Below are positions 32,256 through 41,142 of a stretch of 64,000 nt of DNA, piece after piece. Within the stretch, counting starts at the first letter, position 1; every line of letters begins with the position of its first letter. Position numbers and translations under genes: made by a program. Location: contig NZ_GG700631.1 of assembly GCF_000162875.1 (NCBI RefSeq), forward strand, positions 228,495-292,494. Direction: 5' to 3'. Below the pieces are notes generated by a model. It did no database searches. It saw nothing but the letters and a program-made list of their open reading frames with translations, and had not been told where the DNA came from. The stretch comes from Slackia exigua ATCC 700122. GTDB lineage: Bacteria > Actinomycetota > Coriobacteriia > Coriobacteriales > Eggerthellaceae.

Positions 32256-33974
32256 ATGGCACGTTCGTTCGATATGTCTCGTCGCTCGTTTCTCACGGGC
32301 GCCGCGGCGGTCGCTTCGCTGTCCGCTGTAGGCGCGATCTCAAGCTGTGCGCCTAAGGGGGAAGCGGCATCGCAGAACGCGGAAGATATGCATCAAGCAT
32401 CGGATGCGCCGAGCTGGCTCGGCGAAGCGCCCGAGATTTCGGATGCCGATTGCGTCGACATCCTCGATTTCGAAGTCGTCATCGTAGGAGCGGGGACGTC
32501 CGGGTACTTCGCCGCCGCATCCGCCGCCGAAAACGGCGCGAAGACCTTGCTCATCGAAAAGAGCCCGGCCGGAAACGGCATTCGATCCTCCGCGCTCGGA
32601 GCCGTGAATTCCAAGGCGCAGAAAGAGCGCGGCATATCCATCGACATCCCCGACATCGTCAACAATCTTTCAAGCTATGCGCAGGGCCGCGCAGACATGC
32701 GCCTCATCAGGAAATGGGCCGAGAATTCCGGCGAAGCGATCGACTGGTACACGGATCTGCTCGCTCAAAACGGCATGGAGGTCCAACTCGAATGGAGCAT
32801 GCCCGAAGGCACGAGATATCTCGAATGGCCGGTCGGACACGGCACCAACGGCGAATACCCCGCACGCGAAGGAGAAGTCTCCAAGATATTCGATGCCTAC
32901 ATCACGTCGTTCGACGGATGCGAGGAGCGATTCAGCACCGTCATGCGGCGCCTGATCGCCGATGAGTCCGGCCGCGTCGTCGGGCTGTATGCCGAAGGCC
33001 CCGACGGCATGATCCGCGTCAATGCCTCCAAAGGCGTCGTGATAGCAACCGGCGGCTATGCCTACGACAAAGCCATGTATATGGATCGCCATGCCGAGGA
33101 GTACGCAAGCCACGGAACCTTCGACGCCTTCCCCAGCTGCACGGGCGACGGCATCAAGTCGCTGCTCTGGCTCGGATCTTCCATGGACTCCATTCCTTCC
33201 GGCGTCGTGTTCAACCGCTGCCTGCTCACGGCCGAGCAGCACGAAGGAGACCCGTACAACGTCGGCATCAAGGAATACGGCTATTTCTTCTATAGCTCCC
33301 AGCCTTTCTTGCGCGTCGACCATAGCGGGCAGCGCTTCCATAACGAAAGCGAGCCGTACGAATACGTCATGAAGACCTCGGCCAACCGCCCGAAGGGCAA
33401 CCGTTTCTGGCACCAGATCTGGGATGCCAACTGGAAAACCGATATCGACCGCTTCCATACCACAGGATGCTCGACCATCTGCTACCACGAGGGCGGCGAC
33501 CATGACTCGTTCCCGACGATGGTGGAGGACTGGATCGAGCCGGAGATGGAATCCTTCGTCGAAGCCGGCTACATCGTGAAAGCCGATACGCTCGAGGAGC
33601 TCGGAAAGGCGCTCGGCATCACGGACATGGATGCCTTCCTCGCCACGTGCGAACGCCAGAACGAGAATTTCGATAATCAGGTCGATCCCGATTTCGGCAA
33701 GGAGGCCTTCCGCCTGAGCGAACTGCGCACCCCGCCGTTCTATGCCACGGTGAAGTCCTGCGGATTCTCGCTCTGCACCACCGACGGCATCAAGGTCGAC
33801 GACGACCTGCGCCCCTACGGCGAGGACGGTCACGCCATCGAGGGCGTTCGCGTAGTCGGAAACGACCAAGGAGGCTTTTACGGAGGCGTGTATCCCAATC
33901 TTGCTGTAGGCCTCAATGCGGGGCGTTGCGCCACGTTCGGGCGCCTGGCCGGCAAGGCGCTTGCCCAGGCATAA
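32256..33974 (+). CDS. Tat-exported FAD-dependent reductase (fumarate/urocanate reductase superfamily), pair 1
   Basis: A 572-residue exported flavoprotein. The twin-arginine signal is SRRSFLTGAAAVA with a lipobox-like SSC. The FAD fold reads FEVVIVGAGTSGYFAAASAA, and late FAD/substrate segments are SCGFSLCTTDGIKVDDD and GGFYGGVYPNLAVGLNAGR. There is no fused haem or FMN domain, so electrons must come from a separate carrier such as the multihaem cytochrome at 34131. Enzymes of this group reduce C=C or C-N bonds of diet- or host-derived acids as terminal acceptors; the substrate cannot be named here. GGGAGGG precedes the ATG. A palindromic terminator follows the stop. Confidence 0.86.
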   Translation: MARSFDMSRRSFLTGAAAVASLSAVGAISSCAPKGEAASQNAEDMHQASDAPSWLGEAPEISDADCVDILDFEVVIVGAGTSGYFAAASAAENGAKTLLIEKSPAGNGIRSSALGAVNSKAQKERGISIDIPDIVNNLSSYAQGRADMRLIRKWAENSGEAIDWYTDLLAQNGMEVQLEWSMPEGTRYLEWPVGHGTNGEYPAREGEVSKIFDAYITSFDGCEERFSTVMRRLIADESGRVVGLYAEGPDGMIRVNASKGVVIATGGYAYDKAMYMDRHAEEYASHGTFDAFPSCTGDGIKSLLWLGSSMDSIPSGVVFNRCLLTAEQHEGDPYNVGIKEYGYFFYSSQPFLRVDHSGQRFHNESEPYEYVMKTSANRPKGNRFWHQIWDANWKTDIDRFHTTGCSTICYHEGGDHDSFPTMVEDWIEPEMESFVEAGYIVKADTLEELGKALGITDMDAFLATCERQNENFDNQVDPDFGKEAFRLSELRTPPFYATVKSCGFSLCTTDGIKVDDDLRPYGEDGHAIEGVRVVGNDQGGFYGGVYPNLAVGLNAGRCATFGRLAGKALAQA

Positions 33975-34057
33975 GCCATCCACGATTCCACGACCGCACT
34001 CCTGCCCTCTCCACCCGCACCCCTCCTCCCGTCGAGCGCAAGAGAGCATCGCGAGAG

Positions 34058-34090
34058 AAGGCGCCGACATGTCGGCGCCTTCTTGCTCTT
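34058..34090. terminator. Bidirectional terminator between two converging reductase operons
   Basis: A perfect 24-base palindrome, AAGGCGCCGACA/TGTCGGCGCCTT (34058-34081), followed on the plus strand by CTTGCTCTT. It sits between the stop of the pair 1 flavoprotein and the stop of the cytochrome gene. Confidence 0.75.
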
Positions 34091-34130
34091 AGAGAAGAAG
34101 TTCGGTTTCAGATGATGGATCCTTGGATCT

Positions 34131-34742
34131 TTAATCGTGACAGGTGTGGCACGCGTATACGTTCGCATGGTGGCAGGATATGCAATACTCCGGTGCGGTC
34201 TCCGAGACGGATTTCTTCGTATGCATGACATGACAGCTCGCGCAGGTGGTCTCTGAATGGTCCTCGTTCGCAGGCAGCGCATGGGGATTCACGGTCTTCC
34301 CCTCGGAATCGGTCAGGACGGTCGAGTCGGCCGTCTTGGCGGCAAGATCGTCATAGCTGCCATGGCAACCAAGGCACGCATCCTGCTTGATGCCGGTCTT
34401 ACGAAGCTTCGTGACCTTCTGCGCTTTCTCGGCATTGGCGCCTTCATGGACGACGGCCAAGTCGGACTCATCGGCATGGCAGGTCTGGCAGGTATTTCCG
34501 TTTGCGGCATGGATGCCCGCAAGACACGCAGGATCGGTCAGCGAGTTCGATTCTGCGGCATGACATAGGCTGCAATCATCGGCATAGCTCCACGCAGAGA
34601 TCGAAGCTGCACTCGGCGCTTCGTTCGCGGCACTCTGCTGAGATTCGCTCTCGCGTTGGCCCCCGCATGCCGCCAGACACGTTGCGGCAAGCAACCCGAT
34701 CGCGACGCATGAGATGAGAGTTTTACTTTGCAAGCTCTTCAA
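34131..34742 (-). CDS. Six-haem c-type cytochrome lipoprotein
   Basis: A 203-residue exported electron carrier. The signal peptide ends in a lipobox (CLAAC) and is followed by six CxxCH haem sites: CSLCH, CQTCH, CLGCH, CASCH, CISCH and CHTCH. The start is taken as TTG at 34742, because AGGGGGGG lies seven bases upstream and the signal peptide then begins normally; the ATG at 34946 would add about 68 non-signal residues. It is the second gene after the pair 2 flavoprotein (137-base gap) and is the likely electron donor to that enzyme. It is lipid-anchored, so it could also serve other exported reductases. Confidence 0.85.
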   Translation of the reverse strand: MKSLQSKTLISCVAIGLLAATCLAACGGQRESESQQSAANEAPSAASISAWSYADDCSLCHAAESNSLTDPACLAGIHAANGNTCQTCHADESDLAVVHEGANAEKAQKVTKLRKTGIKQDACLGCHGSYDDLAAKTADSTVLTDSEGKTVNPHALPANEDHSETTCASCHVMHTKKSVSETAPEYCISCHHANVYACHTCHD

Positions 34743-34879
34743 GTTCGTACCCCCCCTTGTGCGCCACGCAAGGTCCTCTCCTTGCGATTGCGCACGAACA
34801 AGACGAAGCCTCGCTCGTTCAGCGCCTATGGGAAGCATCCCGCCGCCGATGTCCTTCGGACGGCGAGATGCCGAGATAT

Positions 34880-36649
34880 CTACTTGCCTTCCCAAGCCGT
34901 TTCCGCCGCGGCATTTTCTCCCGCGATGCGTCCGCACACGATGCATTCGGTGAGGTTTCCGCCGCCTTGATACACGAACTTGAACACGGAAGACATCTCC
35001 CCTGCCGAGTAAAGACGCGGGATGATCTCATTGTTCCAATTGACTACGTGGCGATCGCCGTCGGTCTGCAATCCGCCTTTCGTATTAGGCCCGCCCGCAA
35101 CAAGAGGCATCGCATAGAACGGAGGCGTGTCGATGGGCTGAAAGCCTTTGTCGACTTCTTCGCCCGAAATGGGATCCTTCGTCTTGCTCGAGCGCCCGAA
35201 CTCCTCGTCGACGCCCGACTCAACCATAGCTTGATACTTCTCCATGGTCTCGACCAGGACTTCAGGACTCATGCGACCCTTGTTGTCACCGTGGGAATCA
35301 CGGATCTTCTCTGCAAGCTCCTCGATGCTGTCCGCCTTGATAAGCCAGCCGTTATCGACCGCGGTCTGATTGCTCTCGTCCCAGGGGATGACTCCGAATC
35401 CGCACGTAGAGAGCGTGATATTGACCAAAGGTCCCGATGTGCGCTTCGTCTCGTCGATGATCATGTACGAAGGGGTATTGGGGAATTCGAGCTTCTCGAT
35501 GTCCATATGCACGGCGTTCTTATACGAGAAGTAACGGCTGGGATCCTTGGTGATCAGCACTTCGTTCATGAAGCGTCGGCCTTCGGCGTTGACGACGATC
35601 GTGCCCGCCCCGCCAACCGAATCGGTGATCGATCCGACATTCATGCCGTTCTTCACGACGTCCGGACATGCCCAGATAAGTCGCGACGCGGCCTTGCCGA
35701 CCTTCGCCAACTGCGCGCCGACCTCGCAACCCATGCGAATGCCGTCGCCTTCGTTAGAGGTCGTGCCGTAGAATGCCCAACCGGTAATGCCTTGGCCCTC
35801 GAGGAACGCACGGCGCATATCCTCGCTGTATTCGAAGCCTCCGCAGGTGAGAATGACCGCCTTGGTCGCCTTGACGCGGACCTCCTCTTCACCCTGCAGG
35901 GCAACAAGCCCTATCACTTCTCCCGCATCGTTAATGAGAAGCTTGCTTCCTCGCATGCCGTAGTCGATCTCGATCTTCTCGGATCGTGCAGAAACGCCCG
36001 CCTTAAGGCAGTTGAAGAATGCGAGGCCGGCCGCCGTGTCTTCTTTCGGCATGTCGAGCGTAGGGAACTTCGGTCCCGTTGCAGCCTTGCCATAAGAGCT
36101 GTTATAGGACTTGTACTTCGAGGCCTCCGCTCCAGGAAAGCTCGGAAATGCAGCGCCGCCGCGTTCGATCACGTTGTAGTCGGGATCGAGGCTCTGCATG
36201 AATTCGACGTTTTTAGGCTCGTATTCGGCGAACTTGTCCACGATGCCGTCGATATATCGAGGAGACGATTCCCCTTCCGTCTTGGTAGGGAGATTCTCGC
36301 CCGAGAACATAGCGCGCAAGTATTCCTTAAGAGCCTCTTTATCGCCATCTTGGTCGGGAGAGTGGAATATGCCTCCGGACATGACCGTGTTGCATAGATG
36401 TTCAGCCTCGGCGTTCTTCTCTAGGACAAGAACAGAGGCCCCTGCATCTGCTGCCGAAATAGCAGCGCACGCTCCAGCGCCGCCGAATCCGACGATCACG
36501 ACTTCGGCTTCCTTGTCCCATGCCTGTCCGCCCGAACCGCCCGAGCTAGAGCAGCCTGCAAGGCCGAGCGCTGACGCGCCCACGGCGGTACCTGCCGCAG
36601 CAACGCCCATGTTGCGTAGAAAGGCGCGACGAGATACTGTGTAAGTCAT
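34880..36649 (-). CDS. Tat-exported FAD-dependent reductase (fumarate reductase superfamily), pair 2
   Basis: A 589-residue flavoprotein with a twin-arginine lipoprotein signal (SRRAFLRNMG, then GLAGCSSS). The FAD fold is EVVIVGFGGAGACAAISAADAG, and the C-terminal flavin segment is KGGLQTDGDRHVV with LYSAGEMSSVFKFVYQGGG. It resembles exported reductases that act on steroid-, cinnamate- or quinone-like molecules more than the classical fumarate enzymes, but the substrate is not decidable. ATG 36649 follows GGAGGGGAG; the upstream in-frame starts are not supported. It is followed by the multihaem cytochrome and is divergent from the LuxR gene at 36861. A perfect 14-base hairpin lies 32 bases before the start. 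Confidence 0.86.
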   Translation of the reverse strand: MTYTVSRRAFLRNMGVAAAGTAVGASALGLAGCSSSGGSGGQAWDKEAEVVIVGFGGAGACAAISAADAGASVLVLEKNAEAEHLCNTVMSGGIFHSPDQDGDKEALKEYLRAMFSGENLPTKTEGESSPRYIDGIVDKFAEYEPKNVEFMQSLDPDYNVIERGGAAFPSFPGAEASKYKSYNSSYGKAATGPKFPTLDMPKEDTAAGLAFFNCLKAGVSARSEKIEIDYGMRGSKLLINDAGEVIGLVALQGEEEVRVKATKAVILTCGGFEYSEDMRRAFLEGQGITGWAFYGTTSNEGDGIRMGCEVGAQLAKVGKAASRLIWACPDVVKNGMNVGSITDSVGGAGTIVVNAEGRRFMNEVLITKDPSRYFSYKNAVHMDIEKLEFPNTPSYMIIDETKRTSGPLVNITLSTCGFGVIPWDESNQTAVDNGWLIKADSIEELAEKIRDSHGDNKGRMSPEVLVETMEKYQAMVESGVDEEFGRSSKTKDPISGEEVDKGFQPIDTPPFYAMPLVAGGPNTKGGLQTDGDRHVVNWNNEIIPRLYSAGEMSSVFKFVYQGGGNLTECIVCGRIAGENAAAETAWEGK

Positions 36650-36680
36650 TGCTCTTCTCCCCTCCCCATTGCTTCCTTGT

Positions 36681-36713
36681 TCCCTGCCTTCGGAACATCT
36701 CCGAAGGCAGGGA
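36681..36713. promoter_or_regulatory. Perfect 14-base inverted repeat in the pair 2 promoter/leader
   Basis: TCCCTGCCTTCGGA (36681-36694) and TCCGAAGGCAGGGA (36700-36713) are exact inverted arms with a five-base loop. It lies between the divergent flavoprotein and LuxR starts, closer to the flavoprotein. There is no T-run, so an operator or leader structure is more likely than a terminator. Confidence 0.6.
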
Positions 36714-36860
36714 CAACGTATGCGATGCAGCATGTTCATGCATCGACGGACTTGGCGGATTTCGCCCTGAAGCACGTCGATCATCCGAATCGGACGATCG
36801 GCTCGTCTGGATGATCCTAAAAGGCCTACCGATCATGCGGCACCAGTTGGGGGGGATAAA

Positions 36861-38378
36861 ATGCTGAAGGCCACGATCCATCGATTCGAATGGCCCGGCT
36901 CCAAAGAGCTCGCGTGCGCCCTATGCCTGTTGCTTGCCTTAGGTGCATTGGGAATTTGGGCGAACCTCGTGGGCTACGGCACCGCATTCATTCTGCCGGC
37001 GGAGACGAGCCCTGCTTTCGAAGCGACGCGCTACGCGTTTCACGGCGGGCGCGCGCTGGCTGCGCTGCTCCTTCTTTTGTTTCCGAAGACAGTCGACAGG
37101 GCTTCCGTCGCCGCATCCGCCATAATCCCTATCTTCATGAGCTTCTGCACGGTGGGCTTTTCCATAGCGCCGTTCCAAACGCTTTTATCGACGTATACCG
37201 TGAGCATCGTCGCATCGCTGGTTCTGGGTTTCGCCTACATCTGGGTGATCGTAGCCCTCTATGTATCGATCGCGCGATGCCTGCACCTTGGAGCCGGCAT
37301 CTCCGTCGTTCTCTTCGGTCAGATAATCGAGCAGGTCGCCAGCACGGCGATCAACTACGGAAGCCCTCCTCTCATACAGCTGTATCTTTGCTGCACATGT
37401 CCGGCAGTCTCGACGATCGCGCTGATGACGACGCATCGCCTTAAAGCCGGAATGAAGCAGAAGCGTATCGAAAAAGAGCCTTTTTCGGATCGGGCGCTTC
37501 GACATGTCTCGGCATTGCTCCTCTCGGCGGGAATCGCCATCGTGGTTTTGGGAGCCTTAAGCAATGTCGGACTCTGGGGTACGGTACGGCCCGATTACGC
37601 CATGGACGGTTTCGTCGAATCCATGCAGCGGACCTGCATCGCCTGCGTGCTGCTGCTTGCGTTTTCGATCTCCCTGTTCAAGCCGATGCGACATCCGCTG
37701 GTCCATCGATATCAGATTCCGCTGCTGATACTCATAGCAAGCATCATGGTGGCCCTGCTTCAGCCTTACGCGGCCGACGCAGAAGGCAAGGCCATCGCCG
37801 TCGAATTGACGTCGGCCGAATTCTTCGCACACGTTCTGCTGTGGACGATCCTGATCGCTGCGATCAAAGAAACGGGGCGGCCCGCATATCGCTTGGCTGG
37901 AATAGCGCTCTTCCCTTATTGCATGTGCTCGCTCGGATGGATCGTCCTTATGGAAAACGATCAGACGGCATCGTTGATCTTCGCTCTGGCGGTTGCGTTC
38001 GCCATCATCCTTCTTATTTCCACGCGTTCGGGAAAACCCCCTGAGCATGAAGCCTTCGGCACAGGTTCCATCGACGAGAGCGCATCGACCGGCGCAAGCG
38101 GAACGGCCGCTTTGGAAGCGATCGCCATGCGCTGTGCATTCATCGGATCGGCATACGGCTTATCCAATCGCGAAATCCAAGTTCTCGAGCTCCTTGCGCA
38201 AGGACGTTCTCGACCGTTCATTCAGCAGAAGCTCGTTCTCTCCGAAGGCACCGTCAAAACGCATATTTCACACGTCTACGAGAAGATCGGCGTTTCTTCG
38301 CTTCAGAATCTTCTCGACGTCTTGTACGAAAACGACGCGAGAAGAACTGCCGACGGCTCGACGACACCGGGAACGTAG
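36861..38378 (+). CDS. LuxR-family regulator with multi-span membrane sensor domain (pair 2)
   Basis: A 505-residue protein with about 12 membrane spans (from LACALCLLLALGALGIW to LIFALAVAFAIILLIS), a short linker, and a C-terminal LuxR helix-turn-helix (LSNREIQVLELLAQGRSRPF, SEGTVKTHISHVYEKIGV). It is transcribed away from the pair 2 flavoprotein and is expected to control it in response to a ligand sensed in or outside the membrane (inference from the conserved pairing in this bacterial group). TTGGGGGGG lies just before the ATG. A TorD-like fragment and a membrane haem protein follow on the same strand. Confidence 0.88.
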   Translation: MLKATIHRFEWPGSKELACALCLLLALGALGIWANLVGYGTAFILPAETSPAFEATRYAFHGGRALAALLLLLFPKTVDRASVAASAIIPIFMSFCTVGFSIAPFQTLLSTYTVSIVASLVLGFAYIWVIVALYVSIARCLHLGAGISVVLFGQIIEQVASTAINYGSPPLIQLYLCCTCPAVSTIALMTTHRLKAGMKQKRIEKEPFSDRALRHVSALLLSAGIAIVVLGALSNVGLWGTVRPDYAMDGFVESMQRTCIACVLLLAFSISLFKPMRHPLVHRYQIPLLILIASIMVALLQPYAADAEGKAIAVELTSAEFFAHVLLWTILIAAIKETGRPAYRLAGIALFPYCMCSLGWIVLMENDQTASLIFALAVAFAIILLISTRSGKPPEHEAFGTGSIDESASTGASGTAALEAIAMRCAFIGSAYGLSNREIQVLELLAQGRSRPFIQQKLVLSEGTVKTHISHVYEKIGVSSLQNLLDVLYENDARRTADGSTTPGT

Positions 38379-38384
38379 GAACCC

Positions 38385-38609
38385 ATGACAGAACCCAAAG
38401 ATTCCAAGACGCAGAGCGCAGAACCGTTTTCCGTCGTCAAAGCGTTGCACGGCCGCAGCGCGACCTATGATATGCTGGCCAACGTGCATTTCGTGCCCCT
38501 GACCGCCGAACAGGCGGATGGCTTCTCGGATGCACCTCTTCATGAAAGGGCCGCTATGCCGCGCCATACGAATCGGTGCACACGAGCGGGGAAGGGCTTG
38601 GAATCCTAG
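38385..38609 (+). pseudogene. Short TorD/DmsD-like chaperone remnant (N-terminal part only)
   Basis: A 74-residue frame beginning seven bases after the LuxR stop. The stretch ALHGRSATYDMLANVHFVPL followed by TAEQADGF resembles the first helix pair of TorD-family chaperones (R-A-x-x-Y-x-L-L-A pattern, then L-T-x-E-Q), which assist Tat-exported redox enzymes. A full TorD has about 200 residues. Here the similarity stops after about 50 residues, the rest is unrelated, and the next gene starts five bases later. It is therefore probably a truncated relic, but a functional small protein cannot be excluded. Confidence 0.4.
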
Positions 38610-38613
38610 GGCC

Positions 38614-39324
38614 ATGAATGCGGTTCTTGTTCTTCTCATCGCCATCGCGGCATGTTTTGCGCTGCGAAACCCCCTGAAGAAGGCGCCTCTCGCCTTCTAC
38701 GTCCTTGCGGCGATCGTCGTCGTGACGTTTCTGATGCTCGATTCGCTCGATGCTTCGCGAAGCGTGCGCTTGGCCTTCTTCTGGACTATTCAGAAATGCC
38801 TGGTGCCGCTGGCATTGTTCATTGTGGTCATGTATATCGGCGTGCTTCCGCGCACATCGAAGGTCGCTCTCTGGCTGCGCCCCATCCGGGCCGAACTCTC
38901 TATCGTCGCTTGGATCCTCACGCTCGGGCACGTGGTCGTATACCTGCAGTCTTACCTTTCCCCCCTAATCGGAGGCGTAGGCGTCAGGAATAACGTCATG
39001 ATAGGCATCGTTGTGGCAATCGGCCTATTCGTGCTGCTCATCTTGCTTGGCGTAACGTCGTTCAAGTCCGTGAAGAAGCACATGGACGCAAGGGGATGGA
39101 AGGCCGTGCAACGCCTTGCGTACCTGTTCTTCGGACTGGTGTACGTGCATCTGCTTCTGCTGCTCATGCCTGCCGCGATCGGAGGCGGCGACGCGGCGAT
39201 CGCGTCGATGTTCATGTATACGGCGATCTTTGGAATCTACGCGGTAGCTCGTGTGCATCGATTCCTGACCGACCGCACGGAAGAGCAGAGCTGCGAGCTC
39301 TCGGAAGACGAGGCGGCAAACTGA
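38614..39324 (+). CDS. Ferric-reductase-like transmembrane haem protein
   Basis: A 236-residue membrane protein with about six spans. Two His-containing spans (WILTLGHVVVYLQSYL and YLFFGLVYVHLLLLLM), joined through RGWKAVQRLAYL, match the ferric reductase/MsrQ-like transmembrane domain that binds haem b. It could carry electrons from the quinone pool to exported cytochrome or flavoprotein reductases next door (inference). ATG 38614 is chosen because the membrane segment begins there; the upstream ATG at 38518 overlaps the TorD-like frame. The C-terminus is short and acidic. Confidence 0.7.
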   Translation: MNAVLVLLIAIAACFALRNPLKKAPLAFYVLAAIVVVTFLMLDSLDASRSVRLAFFWTIQKCLVPLALFIVVMYIGVLPRTSKVALWLRPIRAELSIVAWILTLGHVVVYLQSYLSPLIGGVGVRNNVMIGIVVAIGLFVLLILLGVTSFKSVKKHMDARGWKAVQRLAYLFFGLVYVHLLLLLMPAAIGGGDAAIASMFMYTAIFGIYAVARVHRFLTDRTEEQSCELSEDEAAN

Positions 39325-39494
39325 AGAGACGCAGGAAGCAGAGCGCAAGCATGCCCGCACGGCAGCCTATGGTCTTGCAGATGCCGAAACACGAAGCTCG
39401 GAAGGAAGCTCAGGCACGAATGCGCGTCCCATCGGCCAGCCTGCCACGAACGGCTGGGCGTGGGCGATGTGCGTGGCGGACAGCCGTTATGCGC

Positions 39495-40913
39495 CTAGAA
39501 GCTGAAGAACCCGAGGGATTTCCCGATCGACGCCACGAGAATCACGAGGATGCAGACCGGCGCCACGTACTTGATCATGGCCGACCATGCATCCGCCAGG
39601 CGGAATTCCGACGAGCGGCGAATTTCGTCGATGATGACCCGAGGCTTCACGATCCATCCGAAGAACAGGCAGGTGATCAGCGCGACTGCAGGCATGAGCA
39701 CCGAATTGGAAACGAAGTCGAGCGCGTCGAGGATCGTCGATCCCTCGCCCATCGGCTGGATGAACGAAAGCCCGCTGTACCCGAGCGCCACGACGATGCC
39801 GACGACAGACATGTACACGATGACGATGACGAGCGCGCGACGACGCATGGCACCGAGGGCATCGGCCAGAATCGACGTGCACGCTTCGACGAGCGAGATA
39901 GCGCTCGTGAGCGCCGCGAAGAACACGAGCAGGAAGAACACGAACCCGAGCGCACCCGCGACCGGCCCCATGTTCTCGAATACCTGAGGAAGCACGATGA
40001 ACATGAGCGACGGACCTGAGTTCTCGGCGACGGCAGCACCCGAACCGAACGCGACGAAGGCGGCGGGCACGACCATCATGCCCGCGAGCAGGGATATGCC
40101 GAGCGTCATGCCGGCGGTCTGCACGGACGACGTGGGAATGGACACCTCGGACTTCACGTAGGAGCCGTACGTCACCATGATGGCCATCGCGATGGAGAGC
40201 GCGAAGAACGTCTGCCCGAGCGCGGCGACCACGAGGTCTATCGAGAATTTGGAAAAGTCAGGCTTCAGGTAATAGACGAGCCCGTCAAGCGCGCCGGGAA
40301 GCGTCAGCGTATAGGCAGCCACCGCGATGGACATGACGATAAGCGCCGGCATCATGATGAGATTCGCCTTCTCGATGCCGCCGTTCACGCCAAGAGCGAC
40401 CGTCAGGAACGTGACCGCCAGAAACACCAGCATGAAACTCACGCTCTGCGGCCCGTTCGCGATGAAGGACGAGAAGTACGTCCCCCCGTCGGCCATCGCC
40501 GAAGGCGAGTCGAAGACGTAGGCGAACGCATATTTGGTCACCCAGCCGCCGATCACGCAATAATAGGGCGCGATGATGAACGGCACTGCCGACGACAGCA
40601 CGCCGATGAAGGAATACCGATCTCCGAACTGGCGATATGCGCCGATCGCGCTCTGCCGCGTCTTGCGGCCGAAGGCGACTTCCAGCGTGAGGAGCGAAAT
40701 GCCGAGCGTGAACACGAAAACGACGAAGAGCAGAAGGAACGCCCCGCCGCCATAGTGCGCCGCAAGATACGGGAAGCGCCACATGCTTCCCAAGCCGACG
40801 GCGGAAGCGGCAGCGGCCAGCACGAATGCAAGCTTGCCCGACCATTGCGCGCGGGAACCCGCTGCGGAATCGCCTGGAGATTTGGGCTCGATGATGCGGG
40901 TGTCCGAAGACAT
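39495..40913 (-). CDS. Neurotransmitter:sodium symporter (NSS/SNF) family transporter
   Basis: A 472-residue sodium-coupled transporter, probably for an amino acid or related compound. The signature of span 1 is SAVGLGSMWRFPYLAAHYGG, which forms the sodium and substrate site. About 11-12 spans are predicted, the bacterial NSS number. ATG 40913 follows AGGGAAAGGACG; the longer in-frame start at 41042 is not supported. It is a single gene that converges on the haem membrane protein and lies downstream of, and on the same strand as, the thioredoxin-reductase-like gene, from which it is separated by 230 bases. The substrate is not predictable from sequence. Confidence 0.9.
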   Translation of the reverse strand: MSSDTRIIEPKSPGDSAAGSRAQWSGKLAFVLAAAASAVGLGSMWRFPYLAAHYGGGAFLLLFVVFVFTLGISLLTLEVAFGRKTRQSAIGAYRQFGDRYSFIGVLSSAVPFIIAPYYCVIGGWVTKYAFAYVFDSPSAMADGGTYFSSFIANGPQSVSFMLVFLAVTFLTVALGVNGGIEKANLIMMPALIVMSIAVAAYTLTLPGALDGLVYYLKPDFSKFSIDLVVAALGQTFFALSIAMAIMVTYGSYVKSEVSIPTSSVQTAGMTLGISLLAGMMVVPAAFVAFGSGAAVAENSGPSLMFIVLPQVFENMGPVAGALGFVFFLLVFFAALTSAISLVEACTSILADALGAMRRRALVIVIVYMSVVGIVVALGYSGLSFIQPMGEGSTILDALDFVSNSVLMPAVALITCLFFGWIVKPRVIIDEIRRSSEFRLADAWSAMIKYVAPVCILVILVASIGKSLGFFSF

Positions 40914-41142
40914 GGCAACGTCCTTTCCCTGCGCGGACGCGCATTCATACGCGACGCAGGGTTGACGTCGCACGAAACGATCGGCGTGTGGGGCGGGCGA
41001 ATTCCCGGGGAAATGCCTGCCGAATTCGGGATTGTACGGCACGAGCGCGCCCTATGGCAAGCAAGAGGACAGAACGCTCCCCTCTTCCGAAGCGTACACC
41101 AGAGAAGAGGACGGTCGAAGATGCGCCGAGCGTCGACAGAGC

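Noticed and set aside
38518..38613. Longer N-terminus for the ferric-reductase-like protein from ATG 38518
   Set aside because: The added 32 residues are charged, lack family character and overlap the TorD-like frame; the membrane domain begins directly at ATG 38614.
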